Below, piece after piece: positions 7,340 through 16,230 of a stretch of 64,000 nt of DNA. The stretch covers positions 62,001 to 126,000 of the forward strand of contig DYCF01000009.1 in assembly GCA_019418225.1 (NCBI GenBank). The letters run 5' to 3'. Every line of letters starts with the position of its first letter. The first letter of the stretch is position 1. This stretch comes from Clostridiales bacterium. Lineage in GTDB: Bacteria; Bacillota; Clostridia; Lachnospirales; Cellulosilyticaceae. The notes below the pieces were generated by a model that had not been told where the DNA came from, made no database searches, and was given only the letters and a program-made list of their open reading frames with translations. A program made the translations under genes and the position numbers.

Positions 7340-9298
7340 ATGAATCGTATAGAAATAGAACATATTTATGAGCAAGCATATAAAAATGGAAAAACAGTTT
7401 GGAATCAGAAGGTTTCTGAGGGTGAATCTGGATACTTACCTGCTTTAGATGGAATGATTCAGCCTAATGATATAGCCGCTGAATATCCATTAGGTCTTAT
7501 TGATATACCTATTGATAAAATTATTGGTACATATACTCACTCAAGAAGTATCTCTTTTACAGCCAACTTTTTACCTATTATGCCGATTAAAACTGAGTTT
7601 GCATCAAAATGGATGCATCTATATCATTATCATATAGAACAAGGGATTGCAGACCCTATTAAAGTTTATGAATATTTAAATCGCTTTTTTGTTGTTGAAG
7701 GTAATAAGCGTGTAAGTGTGCTAAAATACTTAAAAGGCACTACAATTAGTGGGCAAGTTATTCGCCTGATCCCTAAACGTAATCCGGAAAGTAAAATTAA
7801 TAATATCTATTATGAATTTATGGATTTTTATAAAGCCTCAAGAATTAATAGCATATGGGTTTCTGAAGAAGGTTCTTTTGATGAATTACTAAAATACTTT
7901 AAGGCCTATCCATTTAACGAAGAACTTGAAGTGGAAGAGAAGGGCAAAGTATTCCTAGCAAATCTGTATCGACCTTTCCGTCAGATTTATCATGAACAGG
8001 GTGGTGCAAAATTAAATATTACGACAGGTGATGCTTTTTTAACATTTTTAAAAGTATATGGGCTTCCTGAAGAAATTACACCAGAAAAACATAAGGCCAA
8101 TATAAAAAGCATTATTGAAGAATTACAAGGTACCGTCTCAAATGCTGTGAGTGTTGAAACTGAAGCGATTGAAGTGCCACGTAAAAAATTACGTCTAAGT
8201 AACTTAACGGATTTTATGACACCTAAAAAGATTCTTAAAATTGCTTTTGTATATGCAAAAAGTAGTGAGAATTCTGGATGGGCATATAGTCATGAACTAG
8301 GACGCCTACACATAGATAATGTTTTTAAGGGACAAATTACAACAGAAAAAGTTTGTAATGTACCAGAAGATGAACGTGCCTTTGAATCTTTTAAAACATT
8401 AGCTGAAGCGGGTTATGATCTTGTTTTCGCTACAAGTCCAACCTTTTTAGCACCTGCTTTAAAAGCTGCCATTGAATTTCCACATGTAAAATTCTTTAAC
8501 TGTGCAGCCACACATTCCTATAAATCTCTAACGCTTTATTATGGTCGTATTCATGAGCCTCGCTATTTATTAGGAATGATTGCAGGGAGTATGACAAAAA
8601 ATAACGTAATTGGTTATGTTGCACCTTATCCTATTTCAGAAGTAATTAGCAGCATTAACGCCTTCACATTAGGTGCACGTGCAGTAAATCCTTATGTTAC
8701 AGTTAAAGCACTTTGGACGAATAGATGGGATAACCCTGAAGGCGGAAAATGCATTGCAGAAAAGCTGTTAAATATGGGTGCCGATATTATCTCCAATGAA
8801 GATTTACCAATCCCAGGTGATGTTTCAAAGGGATATGGTGTTTATAAGATTGATGAAATTACTCATGAAAAAACACATTATGCTATGGCTATTTGGAATT
8901 GGGGTGTTTTTTATGAAAGCGTTATCCAAAACATCTTAAACGGCACATGGCATACACTATATGAGGACTCTGAAGGACGTACAATCAACTTCTGGCAAGG
9001 TATGAATAATGGCATTGTGGATTTGCTTTATTCAAACCGCAATATTAACGCACCTATGAAATATCTGATTGAAAATGTAAAAAAGGCTATTACACGCAAT
9101 GAATTTAATATATTTGAAGGTCCTATATACAACCAAAATAAGCAATTAAAAGTTAAACGCAATGTCTCATTAGATTATGATGACATTGTGCATATGGATT
9201 GGCTTGTAGATGGTGTAGAAGGGGAGATTCCTGATATTAAATCACTTATTCCAACAGATCCTTTTTCATATATGAAAGGACTTACCGGAAACAAATAA
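7340..9298 (+). CDS. ParB-like N-terminal domain fused to BMP/Med-type ligand-binding domain
   Basis: 652 residues from ATG 7340, preferred over the GTG at 7331 because AGGGTGA lies just before it. Residues about 55-150 contain FFVVEGNKRVSVLKYLKGTT, a ParB/sulfiredoxin-type motif (E-G-N-K-R). Residues about 290-600 read as a BMP (PnrA/Med) periplasmic-binding-like domain: KIAFVYAKSSENSGWAYSHE, LVFATSPTF, GYVAPYPISEVI and ALWTNRWDNPEGGKC are typical. There is no signal peptide or lipobox, so the ligand domain is intracellular, like Bacillus Med rather than a transporter lipoprotein. BMP proteins bind nucleosides; here the domain could sense one and control the ParB-like part. Single gene closed by a strong terminator. 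Confidence 0.75.
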   Translation: MNRIEIEHIYEQAYKNGKTVWNQKVSEGESGYLPALDGMIQPNDIAAEYPLGLIDIPIDKIIGTYTHSRSISFTANFLPIMPIKTEFASKWMHLYHYHIEQGIADPIKVYEYLNRFFVVEGNKRVSVLKYLKGTTISGQVIRLIPKRNPESKINNIYYEFMDFYKASRINSIWVSEEGSFDELLKYFKAYPFNEELEVEEKGKVFLANLYRPFRQIYHEQGGAKLNITTGDAFLTFLKVYGLPEEITPEKHKANIKSIIEELQGTVSNAVSVETEAIEVPRKKLRLSNLTDFMTPKKILKIAFVYAKSSENSGWAYSHELGRLHIDNVFKGQITTEKVCNVPEDERAFESFKTLAEAGYDLVFATSPTFLAPALKAAIEFPHVKFFNCAATHSYKSLTLYYGRIHEPRYLLGMIAGSMTKNNVIGYVAPYPISEVISSINAFTLGARAVNPYVTVKALWTNRWDNPEGGKCIAEKLLNMGADIISNEDLPIPGDVSKGYGVYKIDEITHEKTHYAMAIWNWGVFYESVIQNILNGTWHTLYEDSEGRTINFWQGMNNGIVDLLYSNRNINAPMKYLIENVKKAITRNEFNIFEGPIYNQNKQLKVKRNVSLDYDDIVHMDWLVDGVEGEIPDIKSLIPTDPFSYMKGLTGNK

Positions 9299-9345
9299 AC
9301 ACTAAAAAAGATAGGATACTTAGATATCCTATCTTTTTTAGTGTT
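9298..9345 (+). terminator. Terminator after the ParB-like/BMP gene
   Basis: AACACTAAAAAAGATAGGA hairpin with its complement ending at 9345, 10-nt loop, T-run inside the right arm. Confidence 0.85.
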
Positions 9346-9365
9346 TATTAAGAAACCTATCTATA

Positions 9366-9494
9366 TTATTTGGTCTCCCATGCAATTAAAACATATTCCT
9401 TGCCTGTCTTTTGTTTAAGTTCTTGTTCTACTTCATAAAGCTTTTGCTTTTCAGTTTCTGAAAGGGTCGCAATGCAAAAATTCTGATTACTCAT
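9366..9494 (-). CDS. Small protein, 42 residues
   Basis: ATG at 9494 with TAAGGAG 9 bp upstream; reads MSNQNFCIATLSETEKQKLY and continues to VLIAWETK before TAA. The sequence is an acidic/basic amphipathic helix followed by a hydrophobic strand. Too short for homology-based naming; the strong ribosome binding site and helix-like composition support expression. It is downstream of, and on the same strand as, the ABC exporter genes (76 bp gap). Confidence 0.6.
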   Translation of the reverse strand: MSNQNFCIATLSETEKQKLYEVEQELKQKTGKEYVLIAWETK

Positions 9495-9569
9495 TCTATC
9501 AGCTCCTTACCCAATTTAAAGTTGTATACTTACTTAGTATCTCTTATAAAGAAATAACATATTCATTCT

Positions 9570-11339
9570 TTAAGCTGTTTCAGAAACTAATCGGTATTGT
9601 GCTTCATAAAGTTTTGCATAAAGCCCATCTTGTTGCAAAAGCTGTTCATGTGTACCAGATTCCATAATACCTGCATGATTGATGACCATAATTTTATCAC
9701 AATCACGAATAGTAGAAAGTCGATGTGCAATAACAAAAGAAGTGCGTCCTTTTAGTAGTTTTTCTATTCCAGATTGAACAAGTTTTTCCGTTTGTGTATC
9801 AATATTAGAGGTTGCCTCATCTAATATTAAAATCCTTGGATTTGCAAGTAATGCTCTTGCAAATGAAATAAGCTGGCGCTGGCCTAGGGAGAGCCTAGAT
9901 CCTCTCTCATTTACTTCGGTATCATAGCCTTTTTCCATCTTCATAATAAACTCATGAGCATTTACTGCTTTAGCCGCAGCAATAACTTCTTCATCTGTAG
10001 CTTCTAAACGACCATAGCGAATATTCTCCATAATACTTGTAGAAAATAGGAAAGTATCTTGTAACATAATCCCCATTTGACCTCTAAGAGATTCTAAATC
10101 AACTGATTTAATATCTGTACCATCAATTAAAATACGCCCTTGAGTTGGCTCATAAAACCTACTTAAAAGAGAAACAATTGTTGTTTTACCAGCACCAGTA
10201 GGTCCTACTAAGGCGACACGTTCCCCAGGATTAACTGTAAAACTCACATCTTCTAATACTGGTACATTTTCTTCATAAGAAAAACTTACATGATCAAAAA
10301 TAACGCGTCCTTTAATTGTACCTATAGCTGGTAATATTTTGCCTGTTATAGCATCTTTATTTTGAATAGCTGGGGATTCATCCAATATAGCAAAAATACG
10401 CTGTGCAGCAGAAAGATTTGTGATAAGTGTATTATAAAAGGTTGAGAGATTCATAATAGGTCGCCAGAACATACCAACGTACATACAAAATGCTAAAAGG
10501 GTTCCTATTTGAATTTCACCCTTCATTACTAAATGGTACCCGATGAAAAATACAATAACATTACCAGCCCCCCAAGAAAGATCTACTAATGGCCAAAAGA
10601 AGTCGTTTAGCTTGACAGCATGGATAAAGCTATCTGACATTTTTTGTACATGTTCCTTAAATGTTTCAGCATGACTTGCTTCATTGGCAAAGGCCTCGAC
10701 AACCTTCATACCTGAAAAACTTTCATGGCTAAAGGCATTTAAATTTGAACGATATTCACGATAAATAAGCCATCTTTTATGCGAGTGAATCTCAATAAAA
10801 GACATTGCTGCCACTAAGATGGGCAGTAATACTAAACATGCCAGTGCCATCTTCACATTCAATAGAAACATAAAAAATGTTACGCAAACTAATGTTAGAA
10901 TTTCAGGTACTAAAGATTGAATCGTCTGATTAAATAAGTCTTTTAGGGCATTTACATCTCCAATTACCCTAGCAAGAATCTTACCAACAGGTCGCGTATC
11001 AAAAAAGTCAAATGAAAGCTGTTGAATATGACTATAAAGCTCATAACGGATATTAACAAGTATTTCATTTGTAACTTTTGCAATCATATGTGTACGATAA
11101 TATGAAATAATCCAGCTCATGACATTAAGACTAATCAAAATGCCACCTATAATAAATAACCCTTTGAAATCTCCATTAGCAATATACTTATCAATGGCAA
11201 TTTCTAATAAATAGGGATTAATAACACTACAAAACATAGTTACAATAAGTAATAGTATTGCAATACAAGTTGGTATTTTATAAGGCTTAAGATAAGTTAG
11301 TAAACGTCTAATTAAATTTTTCTTTGAAGAATTAGCCAA
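9570..11339 (-). CDS. ABC exporter half-transporter, catalytic subunit (LmrD/BmrD-like)
   Basis: 589 residues: six-helix exporter membrane domain (about 20-320) and nucleotide-binding domain (about 345-580). Walker A GPTGAGKTT, signature LSLGQRQL, Walker B ILILDEATSNID with the catalytic Glu, and H-loop IAHRLS are intact. Its start overlaps the end of the upstream subunit gene by 8 bp, so the two are translationally coupled and form a heterodimer. Such pairs export drugs, lipids or peptides. The membrane domain carries no C39 peptidase. Both genes sit behind an attenuator-like leader, which argues for drug-inducible efflux. Confidence 0.88.
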   Translation of the reverse strand: MANSSKKNLIRRLLTYLKPYKIPTCIAILLLIVTMFCSVINPYLLEIAIDKYIANGDFKGLFIIGGILISLNVMSWIISYYRTHMIAKVTNEILVNIRYELYSHIQQLSFDFFDTRPVGKILARVIGDVNALKDLFNQTIQSLVPEILTLVCVTFFMFLLNVKMALACLVLLPILVAAMSFIEIHSHKRWLIYREYRSNLNAFSHESFSGMKVVEAFANEASHAETFKEHVQKMSDSFIHAVKLNDFFWPLVDLSWGAGNVIVFFIGYHLVMKGEIQIGTLLAFCMYVGMFWRPIMNLSTFYNTLITNLSAAQRIFAILDESPAIQNKDAITGKILPAIGTIKGRVIFDHVSFSYEENVPVLEDVSFTVNPGERVALVGPTGAGKTTIVSLLSRFYEPTQGRILIDGTDIKSVDLESLRGQMGIMLQDTFLFSTSIMENIRYGRLEATDEEVIAAAKAVNAHEFIMKMEKGYDTEVNERGSRLSLGQRQLISFARALLANPRILILDEATSNIDTQTEKLVQSGIEKLLKGRTSFVIAHRLSTIRDCDKIMVINHAGIMESGTHEQLLQQDGLYAKLYEAQYRLVSETA

Positions 11340-13080
11340 TTTTAACCCCCCTTTTTTCTAGTGTATTAAAGTCTTCATATTGCTTACAGAAGACTTCATA
11401 ATAGCAACCTTTCTGTTTGAGTAATGCTTCATGTGTACCAGATTCTTTAACCTTTCCATCTTCTAGATAAACAATTAAGTCTGCATTTTTCACAGCAGAA
11501 ATACGATGTGCAATGATAAATGTGGTGCAGGCATTTTCTAATTCATATAACGAAGTAAGTAGTGCATGTTCTGTTTCCATATCAAGAGCAGAAGTCGCAT
11601 CGTCCAAAATTAATAGAGGTGCCTTACGAAGTAATGCACGTGCGATAGCAAGTCTTTGTTTCTGCCCACCAGATAATCCAAGCCCACGTTCACCAATCTC
11701 TGTATTAAATCCCTCAGGTAAGCTTTCAATAAACTCTAAAATACAAGCCTTTTTACATACTTCTCTGATTTCCTCTAATGTAGCATCTTGTTTACTAAAA
11801 CGAATATTATTCGCAATGGTATCTGAGAATAAAAACGTATCTTGTGGCACAATGGCCATTTGGCGACGTAGTACATTTAAGTCATAGTCTTTTACATTAA
11901 CGCCATCAATTAATACATCTCCCTCATAAGCCTCATAGTAACGGCCAAGTAACTGAATAAGTGATGACTTCCCGGCACCCGTTGTGCCCATAATTGCTAC
12001 CTTACTGCCTTTAGGAATGGTAAGATTAATATTTTCTAATACCTTTTCATCTTGATATTTAAAATTCACGCCATTAAAGATTATATCACCTTCTATTTTT
12101 TCCGGTGCATATGCATTTTTTGAAGGAGATTGGACTTTAGTTTGACGATCAAGTATTGCAAATACCTTTTTTGCCGAAGCTTGATTACGAGAAAGTACCC
12201 CCATAAGCCATCCTAATTGACGCATAGGCCAAATAAGATTCCAAATATAATTACTAAAGGCAACTAAAACGCCCATAGACATATTTCCTTTTAAAATAAA
12301 TACGCCACCAAATATAATCATAGCGACACTAGAAATATTCGTTAAAAACTCAATAAGTGGCATATATTTAGCTTCTGTATCCGCAATTTCCATATTAATA
12401 TCATAGAACTTTTGATTAAGTTTTAGGAACTTATTAATTTCATATTTTTCACGTGCAAAGGCCTTAACTAAGCGCATACCTGAAAGATCTTCTTGAGCAG
12501 TTGTATTAATGATAGCTGTTTGATCACTCAGTTTCCCATAGCTGATGCCAAATAGTTTTTCTATCTTTATTGCAATGAAGCTAATAGGAATCATAAAAGC
12601 TACACAAATACTAGCTAATCGCCAATCTAGTACAAAGATAATAATGGCACTGAATGTAAAGTAAAAAATGTTCTCCACAAACATTCGTAAACCAAAGCCA
12701 ATTGTTTGCCACACATTTTCAATATCTTCATTAATACGTGACATTAATTCACCAGTATTCATATTATCGTAATACGTAAATTCAAATGTTTCCATATGCT
12801 TGAAAAGCTCATTTTTTAATGCTGTATGCACACGAACACCTATGAGGTCATAGGTATATTCCTTAATAAACCCAAAGGCTGATTTTAAAACTGTTAAAAT
12901 CAACATAGCTAAAATAACATATTTAAATAATTCAGCTTTACCTTCAATAATAATGTGATCTACAAGTATCATTTGCAGAAGTGGTGAAATTTGATCAATA
13001 CCAATAACAAGCAGCATACAAAGTGTGCCTAATATCAGTAGCTTTTTATGTTTTATAACATAGCGTAATACTCTTAACAA
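11332..13080 (-). CDS. ABC exporter half-transporter, degenerate-site subunit (LmrC/BmrC-like)
   Basis: 582 residues, exporter membrane domain (about 10-310) plus nucleotide-binding domain (about 340-575). Walker A GTTGAGKSS and signature LSGGQKQR are canonical, but Walker B reads LLILDDATSAL: the catalytic Glu is Asp. Heterodimeric exporters of the BmrC/BmrD, LmrC/LmrD and TM287/288 type have one such impaired ATP site, so this fits an asymmetric pair with the following gene. First gene of the two-gene unit; leader ORF and hairpins lie 38-304 bp upstream. Confidence 0.88.
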   Translation of the reverse strand: MLRVLRYVIKHKKLLILGTLCMLLVIGIDQISPLLQMILVDHIIIEGKAELFKYVILAMLILTVLKSAFGFIKEYTYDLIGVRVHTALKNELFKHMETFEFTYYDNMNTGELMSRINEDIENVWQTIGFGLRMFVENIFYFTFSAIIIFVLDWRLASICVAFMIPISFIAIKIEKLFGISYGKLSDQTAIINTTAQEDLSGMRLVKAFAREKYEINKFLKLNQKFYDINMEIADTEAKYMPLIEFLTNISSVAMIIFGGVFILKGNMSMGVLVAFSNYIWNLIWPMRQLGWLMGVLSRNQASAKKVFAILDRQTKVQSPSKNAYAPEKIEGDIIFNGVNFKYQDEKVLENINLTIPKGSKVAIMGTTGAGKSSLIQLLGRYYEAYEGDVLIDGVNVKDYDLNVLRRQMAIVPQDTFLFSDTIANNIRFSKQDATLEEIREVCKKACILEFIESLPEGFNTEIGERGLGLSGGQKQRLAIARALLRKAPLLILDDATSALDMETEHALLTSLYELENACTTFIIAHRISAVKNADLIVYLEDGKVKESGTHEALLKQKGCYYEVFCKQYEDFNTLEKRGVKIG

Positions 13081-13117
13081 ATATATTCCCCCTTTAATAT
13101 TATGTTTTTATAAAAAT

Positions 13118-13221
13118 AAAAAAGGTCATAGTGTGTTACTATGACCTTTTTTAATCAATTTATTTAAGGACATCAAAATTAAATAAACAGATAAAAGGCC
13201 ATAGTAAAACCATGACCTTTT
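13118..13221 (-). promoter_or_regulatory. Tandem hairpins, candidate attenuator of the ABC exporter
   Basis: On the - strand the order is leader ORF, hairpin 2 (13193-13221, AAAAGGCCAT paired with ATGACCTTTT, one mismatch), hairpin 1 (13118-13152, perfect 15-bp stem AAAAAAGGTCATAGT, 5-nt loop), then a T-rich run and the exporter ATG at 13080. The arms of the two hairpins are near copies of each other, so an arm of hairpin 2 can pair with an arm of hairpin 1 in place of the terminator. That is the arrangement expected of a terminator/antiterminator switch. Confidence 0.6.
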
Positions 13222-13261
13222 TATTACAAAATAATATTATCTCATTCAAAAATTATATACT

Positions 13262-13384
13262 CTACAAAGTTATACGAATGAGCTCTATAATATAGTGGCC
13301 TTGGTTACTTGACCCATCTATAGGAGATGGATCTATTTTAATATTTAATTGTTTAACTTCTTGATTATTAAAATGTAAAAACAT
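13262..13384 (-). CDS. 40-codon leader ORF upstream of the ABC exporter
   Basis: ATG at 13384 behind a near-perfect TTAAGGAGGTGG ribosome binding site 5 bp upstream; begins MFLHFNNQEVKQLNIKIDPS and ends IIELIRITL. Next on the same strand come two hairpins and the exporter pair. Bacillus subtilis bmrB is a leader ORF of similar size that controls bmrCD by ribosome-mediated attenuation; this arrangement looks the same. A function as a free small protein cannot be excluded. I see no lasso or other RiPP motif in it. Confidence 0.6.
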   Translation of the reverse strand: MFLHFNNQEVKQLNIKIDPSPIDGSSNQGHYIIELIRITL

Positions 13385-13486
13385 AAATCCACCTCCTTAA
13401 TTTTTTATTTTTTTATTAAATCAACATATGCCTATTATAATAAGTCATCCTGACAATGTCAAACACTTTTCTGAAAATATAATACT

Positions 13487-13831
13487 TTATTTAAATAAAT
13501 TGATAAGTATGACACCTGTAATAATGCATATAATTCCTATAATCTGAGGAAACTGCAGTGACTCATGTAATAATACGACACCGCTTATTAAAGTCATTAA
13601 AGTTATAATACCATTCGTCATAGGGAAAATATAACTCAGTGATTCATGCTTAATAATCACCAGCCATAGGATAAAACTGCAGCCATAGCAAAAGATGCCT
13701 AATAGTGAAAGTAATGAAAAGTGCAGTTCTAATTGCTTTACTGTTAAATGAAAAAAATTAGTTGGACTGCCAAGCTTAAACAAAGTTAAACCACTTACTG
13801 TAAGTACAATATAGCAAATAAATATAATCAT
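13487..13831 (-). CDS. Four-helix small transporter (SMR/EamA-type, ArnE-like)
   Basis: 114 residues with four hydrophobic helices (about 2-20, 35-56, 66-88, 93-112), the size and layout of the small multidrug resistance/ArnE-ArnF superfamily. The motif LSYIFPMTNGIITLMT in helix 3 resembles EamA-type half-transporters. It is 16 bp downstream of, and transcribed with, a polyprenyl-phosphate glycosyltransferase, which is how lipid-linked sugar flippases are usually paired. It probably moves the lipid-linked sugar made by that enzyme across the membrane. Confidence 0.7.
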   Translation of the reverse strand: MIIFICYIVLTVSGLTLFKLGSPTNFFHLTVKQLELHFSLLSLLGIFCYGCSFILWLVIIKHESLSYIFPMTNGIITLMTLISGVVLLHESLQFPQIIGIICIITGVILINLFK

Positions 13832-13847
13832 AGTCTTTTTCCTTTAA

Positions 13848-14774
13848 CTAATGAATTTCTTTAATAATATAAATAGGCCTATGCTTAGTTTCTAGATAAG
13901 TCTTAGCTAAATATTGACCTAAAATACCAATGCAGAATAACTGAATACCACTGATAAAACAAATAATACAAACTAAGGAAGGCCATCCATAAGCAGAACC
14001 TCCCCAAATGAGCTGACGCACAATAGTAAAAACAATAGCTACAAATGAGCATATGCAAAAGAATAATCCCATAATAGAAGCAAAAGCTAAGGGCGCAGTA
14101 GAAAAGGCAATGAGCCCTTCCAATGAATAACGTAAAAGTCCCCAAAAAGACCAATGCGTTTCACCTGCTATACGTTTTACATTTTCATATTCAATCCATT
14201 CTGTATGAAAACCTACCCAACTAAAAAGTCCTTTTGAAAAACGGTTATATTCTGTAATCTCTAATAGCGCATTCACCATTTGTCTTGTCATAAGACGAAA
14301 GTCACAGGCCCCATCTACAACCTCAATTTTACAAAGTCTATGCATAATTGCATAAAACCATCTAGCAAAAAATGAGCGAATTGGCGGTTCACCTCTGCGT
14401 GTCACTCGTCTCGTTGCCACGGAGTCGCATTTTTTATTACATAACGTTTCATACATTTCAATAAGCAACTTAGGTGGATGTTGCATGTCCGCATCCATCA
14501 CTACAACGAAATCTCCAGTTGCATTTTTAAGCCCAGCATAGATAGCTGCCTCCTTTCCAAAATTACGTGAAAATGAAATATAGTGAATATCAGAATAAGT
14601 AGCTTGAAGTAATTTAATGACTTCTAATGTATGATCTGTAGAACCATCATCAATAAATAAAACTTCACATTCTAATGAATCAAGTTTAGACATAGTCTCA
14701 CGGAGTGCTGTATGTAAATAGGGGATAGCAACTTCTTCATTATAGCATGGCACAATAACTGTTAATGTTTGCAT
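13848..14774 (-). CDS. Polyprenyl-phosphate glycosyltransferase, GT2 (GtrB/ArnC/DPM1-like)
   Basis: 308 residues. GT2 catalytic domain (1 to about 230): VIVPCYNEE, FIDDGSTD, SRNFGKEAA and the DxD-type VVMDADMQHPP. Two C-terminal transmembrane helices (about 230-255 and 265-290) anchor it, as in GtrB and ArnC. It transfers a sugar from a nucleotide donor to undecaprenyl phosphate on the cytoplasmic face. Co-transcribed with a small four-helix carrier gene downstream. The product could serve wall-polymer glycosylation or the nearby polysaccharide or YfhO-type genes; the acceptor is not visible here. Confidence 0.88.
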   Translation of the reverse strand: MQTLTVIVPCYNEEVAIPYLHTALRETMSKLDSLECEVLFIDDGSTDHTLEVIKLLQATYSDIHYISFSRNFGKEAAIYAGLKNATGDFVVVMDADMQHPPKLLIEMYETLCNKKCDSVATRRVTRRGEPPIRSFFARWFYAIMHRLCKIEVVDGACDFRLMTRQMVNALLEITEYNRFSKGLFSWVGFHTEWIEYENVKRIAGETHWSFWGLLRYSLEGLIAFSTAPLAFASIMGLFFCICSFVAIVFTIVRQLIWGGSAYGWPSLVCIICFISGIQLFCIGILGQYLAKTYLETKHRPIYIIKEIH

Positions 14775-14984
14775 CTATACACCTCCTATACAAGCTATTT
14801 CTAGTTATATATGAAGATATAAAGATAGATATGCTTTATTAATGCTTAAATTCTTTACTGCCGAAAAATCATACTTAGGTTAAACACTTTGTTTTTTCCT
14901 ATATATAATGTGTAAATAGCATAATTATATATAAATTATCATAAGATGAATGGAGGACAAGTTTGAGATGCTGGGAGGCTAAGG

Positions 14985-15896
14985 ATGAATATACTATATA
15001 AATATCAGCTATTTAATTTACAAGTAGAAAGTCAATTAGAGCTTGCACTATTGGATAAAAGTGAAGAAATAGATACTCCACCAGATGTTTTTATTGAATT
15101 AGGGCAAATTCCTGCTATAAAAGAAAGTGTTCTTTATGAAAATAGCTATAGTCAATTAGCTCAAAATGAATATTGTCTAAAGGTAGAAGAGGTGGCCAAT
15201 TATTATGTTGCACATGGCAATTATATTCGCATAGAACCTATGGAAAGCTTAGATGATGGGAACATCATTTTATTTTTGTTAGGTTCCGTATTAGGTGTGC
15301 TATTAGCACAAAGAGAAGCTGTTATTCTACATAGTAGTAGTGTGGTAATAGATAACAAGGCTATTTTATTTTGTGGAAACTGCGGTGTAGGAAAATCTAC
15401 TATTGCGACAGCATTTAGATTAAAAGGGTATCCCTTATTATCAGATGATATTAATCTTTTAGAGTTAAATAATAGCAATACAGTTAATGCCTATAAAGGC
15501 TTTCCCCAGCAAAAGCTGTGTGAAAATGCCTTAAATCACTTAAACATCGATAAGACTAACTATAAAAAGGTAAGCTATGCCAAAGGTAAGTATATTACGC
15601 ATCATTTAACATGCTATTCAAAAAAAATTGTTCCAGTAAAGGCTATTTATGAAATACGCCCCTGTGATGTATCTTATGTACAAATTAAGGAAGAAAAAGG
15701 TAAGGCAAAACTTATTGGTTTAATGAAAAATTTATTTAGATTACAAGTTAGATACTATACAGGAACTTCTTCAGCTTTTATGAAACAATTAATTCAAATA
15801 GCAACTAACGTCTCATACTTTGTAATAACAAGACCAAAAGATCACTTTTGTATTAATGAAATGCTAGAAAAAATTGTAATTAATAATCAAAAATAA
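14985..15896 (+). CDS. HprK-like kinase of lasso-peptide module 1
   Basis: 303 residues. The C-terminal half matches the HPr kinase fold: Walker A FCGNCGVGKST (about 129-139), LLSDDI (151-156, second-metal Asp pair) and FPQQKLC. Residues 1-110 are a divergent N-domain. It lacks the HprK capping signature and sits with lasso biosynthesis genes, not with PTS genes. In paeninodin-type clusters such kinases phosphorylate the C-terminal Ser of the precursor. It starts the module 1 operon, followed by B1 after 22 bp. A homologue at 49720 (FPQQKLC also shared) belongs to module 2. Confidence 0.8.
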   Translation: MNILYKYQLFNLQVESQLELALLDKSEEIDTPPDVFIELGQIPAIKESVLYENSYSQLAQNEYCLKVEEVANYYVAHGNYIRIEPMESLDDGNIILFLLGSVLGVLLAQREAVILHSSSVVIDNKAILFCGNCGVGKSTIATAFRLKGYPLLSDDINLLELNNSNTVNAYKGFPQQKLCENALNHLNIDKTNYKKVSYAKGKYITHHLTCYSKKIVPVKAIYEIRPCDVSYVQIKEEKGKAKLIGLMKNLFRLQVRYYTGTSSAFMKQLIQIATNVSYFVITRPKDHFCINEMLEKIVINNQK

Positions 15897-15918
15897 TTAT
15901 TTTATAGGAGTGAAGTTT

Positions 15919-16209
15919 ATGAAGAAAGAAAATATTACATTAACAACAACGGTCCTTCAAAAAAGGGAAATATATCTAACTGATTTAGATGATGATAAGG
16001 TAATGATGGATTTAGATACAGGCAATTATTATGCCTTAAATAGTATAGGGGCTAGTATTTGGGAAGGAATTGAAAATCCTATTACCGTAGAAAATTTAGT
16101 TCAAAACCTATTAAAAGAATATGATGTATCACAAACTGTTTGTGAAGAGCAAGTTCTTGCCTATTTACAGAAACTATATAATGCAGATTTAGTAGCTGTT
16201 ATAGCATGA
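15919..16209 (+). CDS. PqqD-like RiPP recognition protein, lasso B1
   Basis: 96 residues from ATG 15919 (ATAGGAG 8 bp upstream; the in-frame GTG at 15910 overlaps that site). PqqD fold: three strands (REIYLTDLDDDKVMMDLDTG, NYYALN) then helices (IGASIWEGI, VENLVQNLLKEY). The LDTGNYYALNSIGASIW stretch is the family signature. In split-B lasso systems B1 binds the leader peptide and delivers it to the B2 protease. It is the only B1 gene in the window; its expected partner B2 lies at 50726, about 35 kb away. Confidence 0.88.
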   Translation: MKKENITLTTTVLQKREIYLTDLDDDKVMMDLDTGNYYALNSIGASIWEGIENPITVENLVQNLLKEYDVSQTVCEEQVLAYLQKLYNADLVAVIA

Positions 16210-16230
16210 TAAACGCAAGGGGGCTATAAG

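Noticed and set aside
14985..15896. True HPr kinase/phosphorylase of sugar regulation
   Set aside because: No PTS or catabolite genes nearby, N-terminal domain divergent, and it sits directly before PqqD-like B1 and a lasso cyclase; a second copy sits beside B2.
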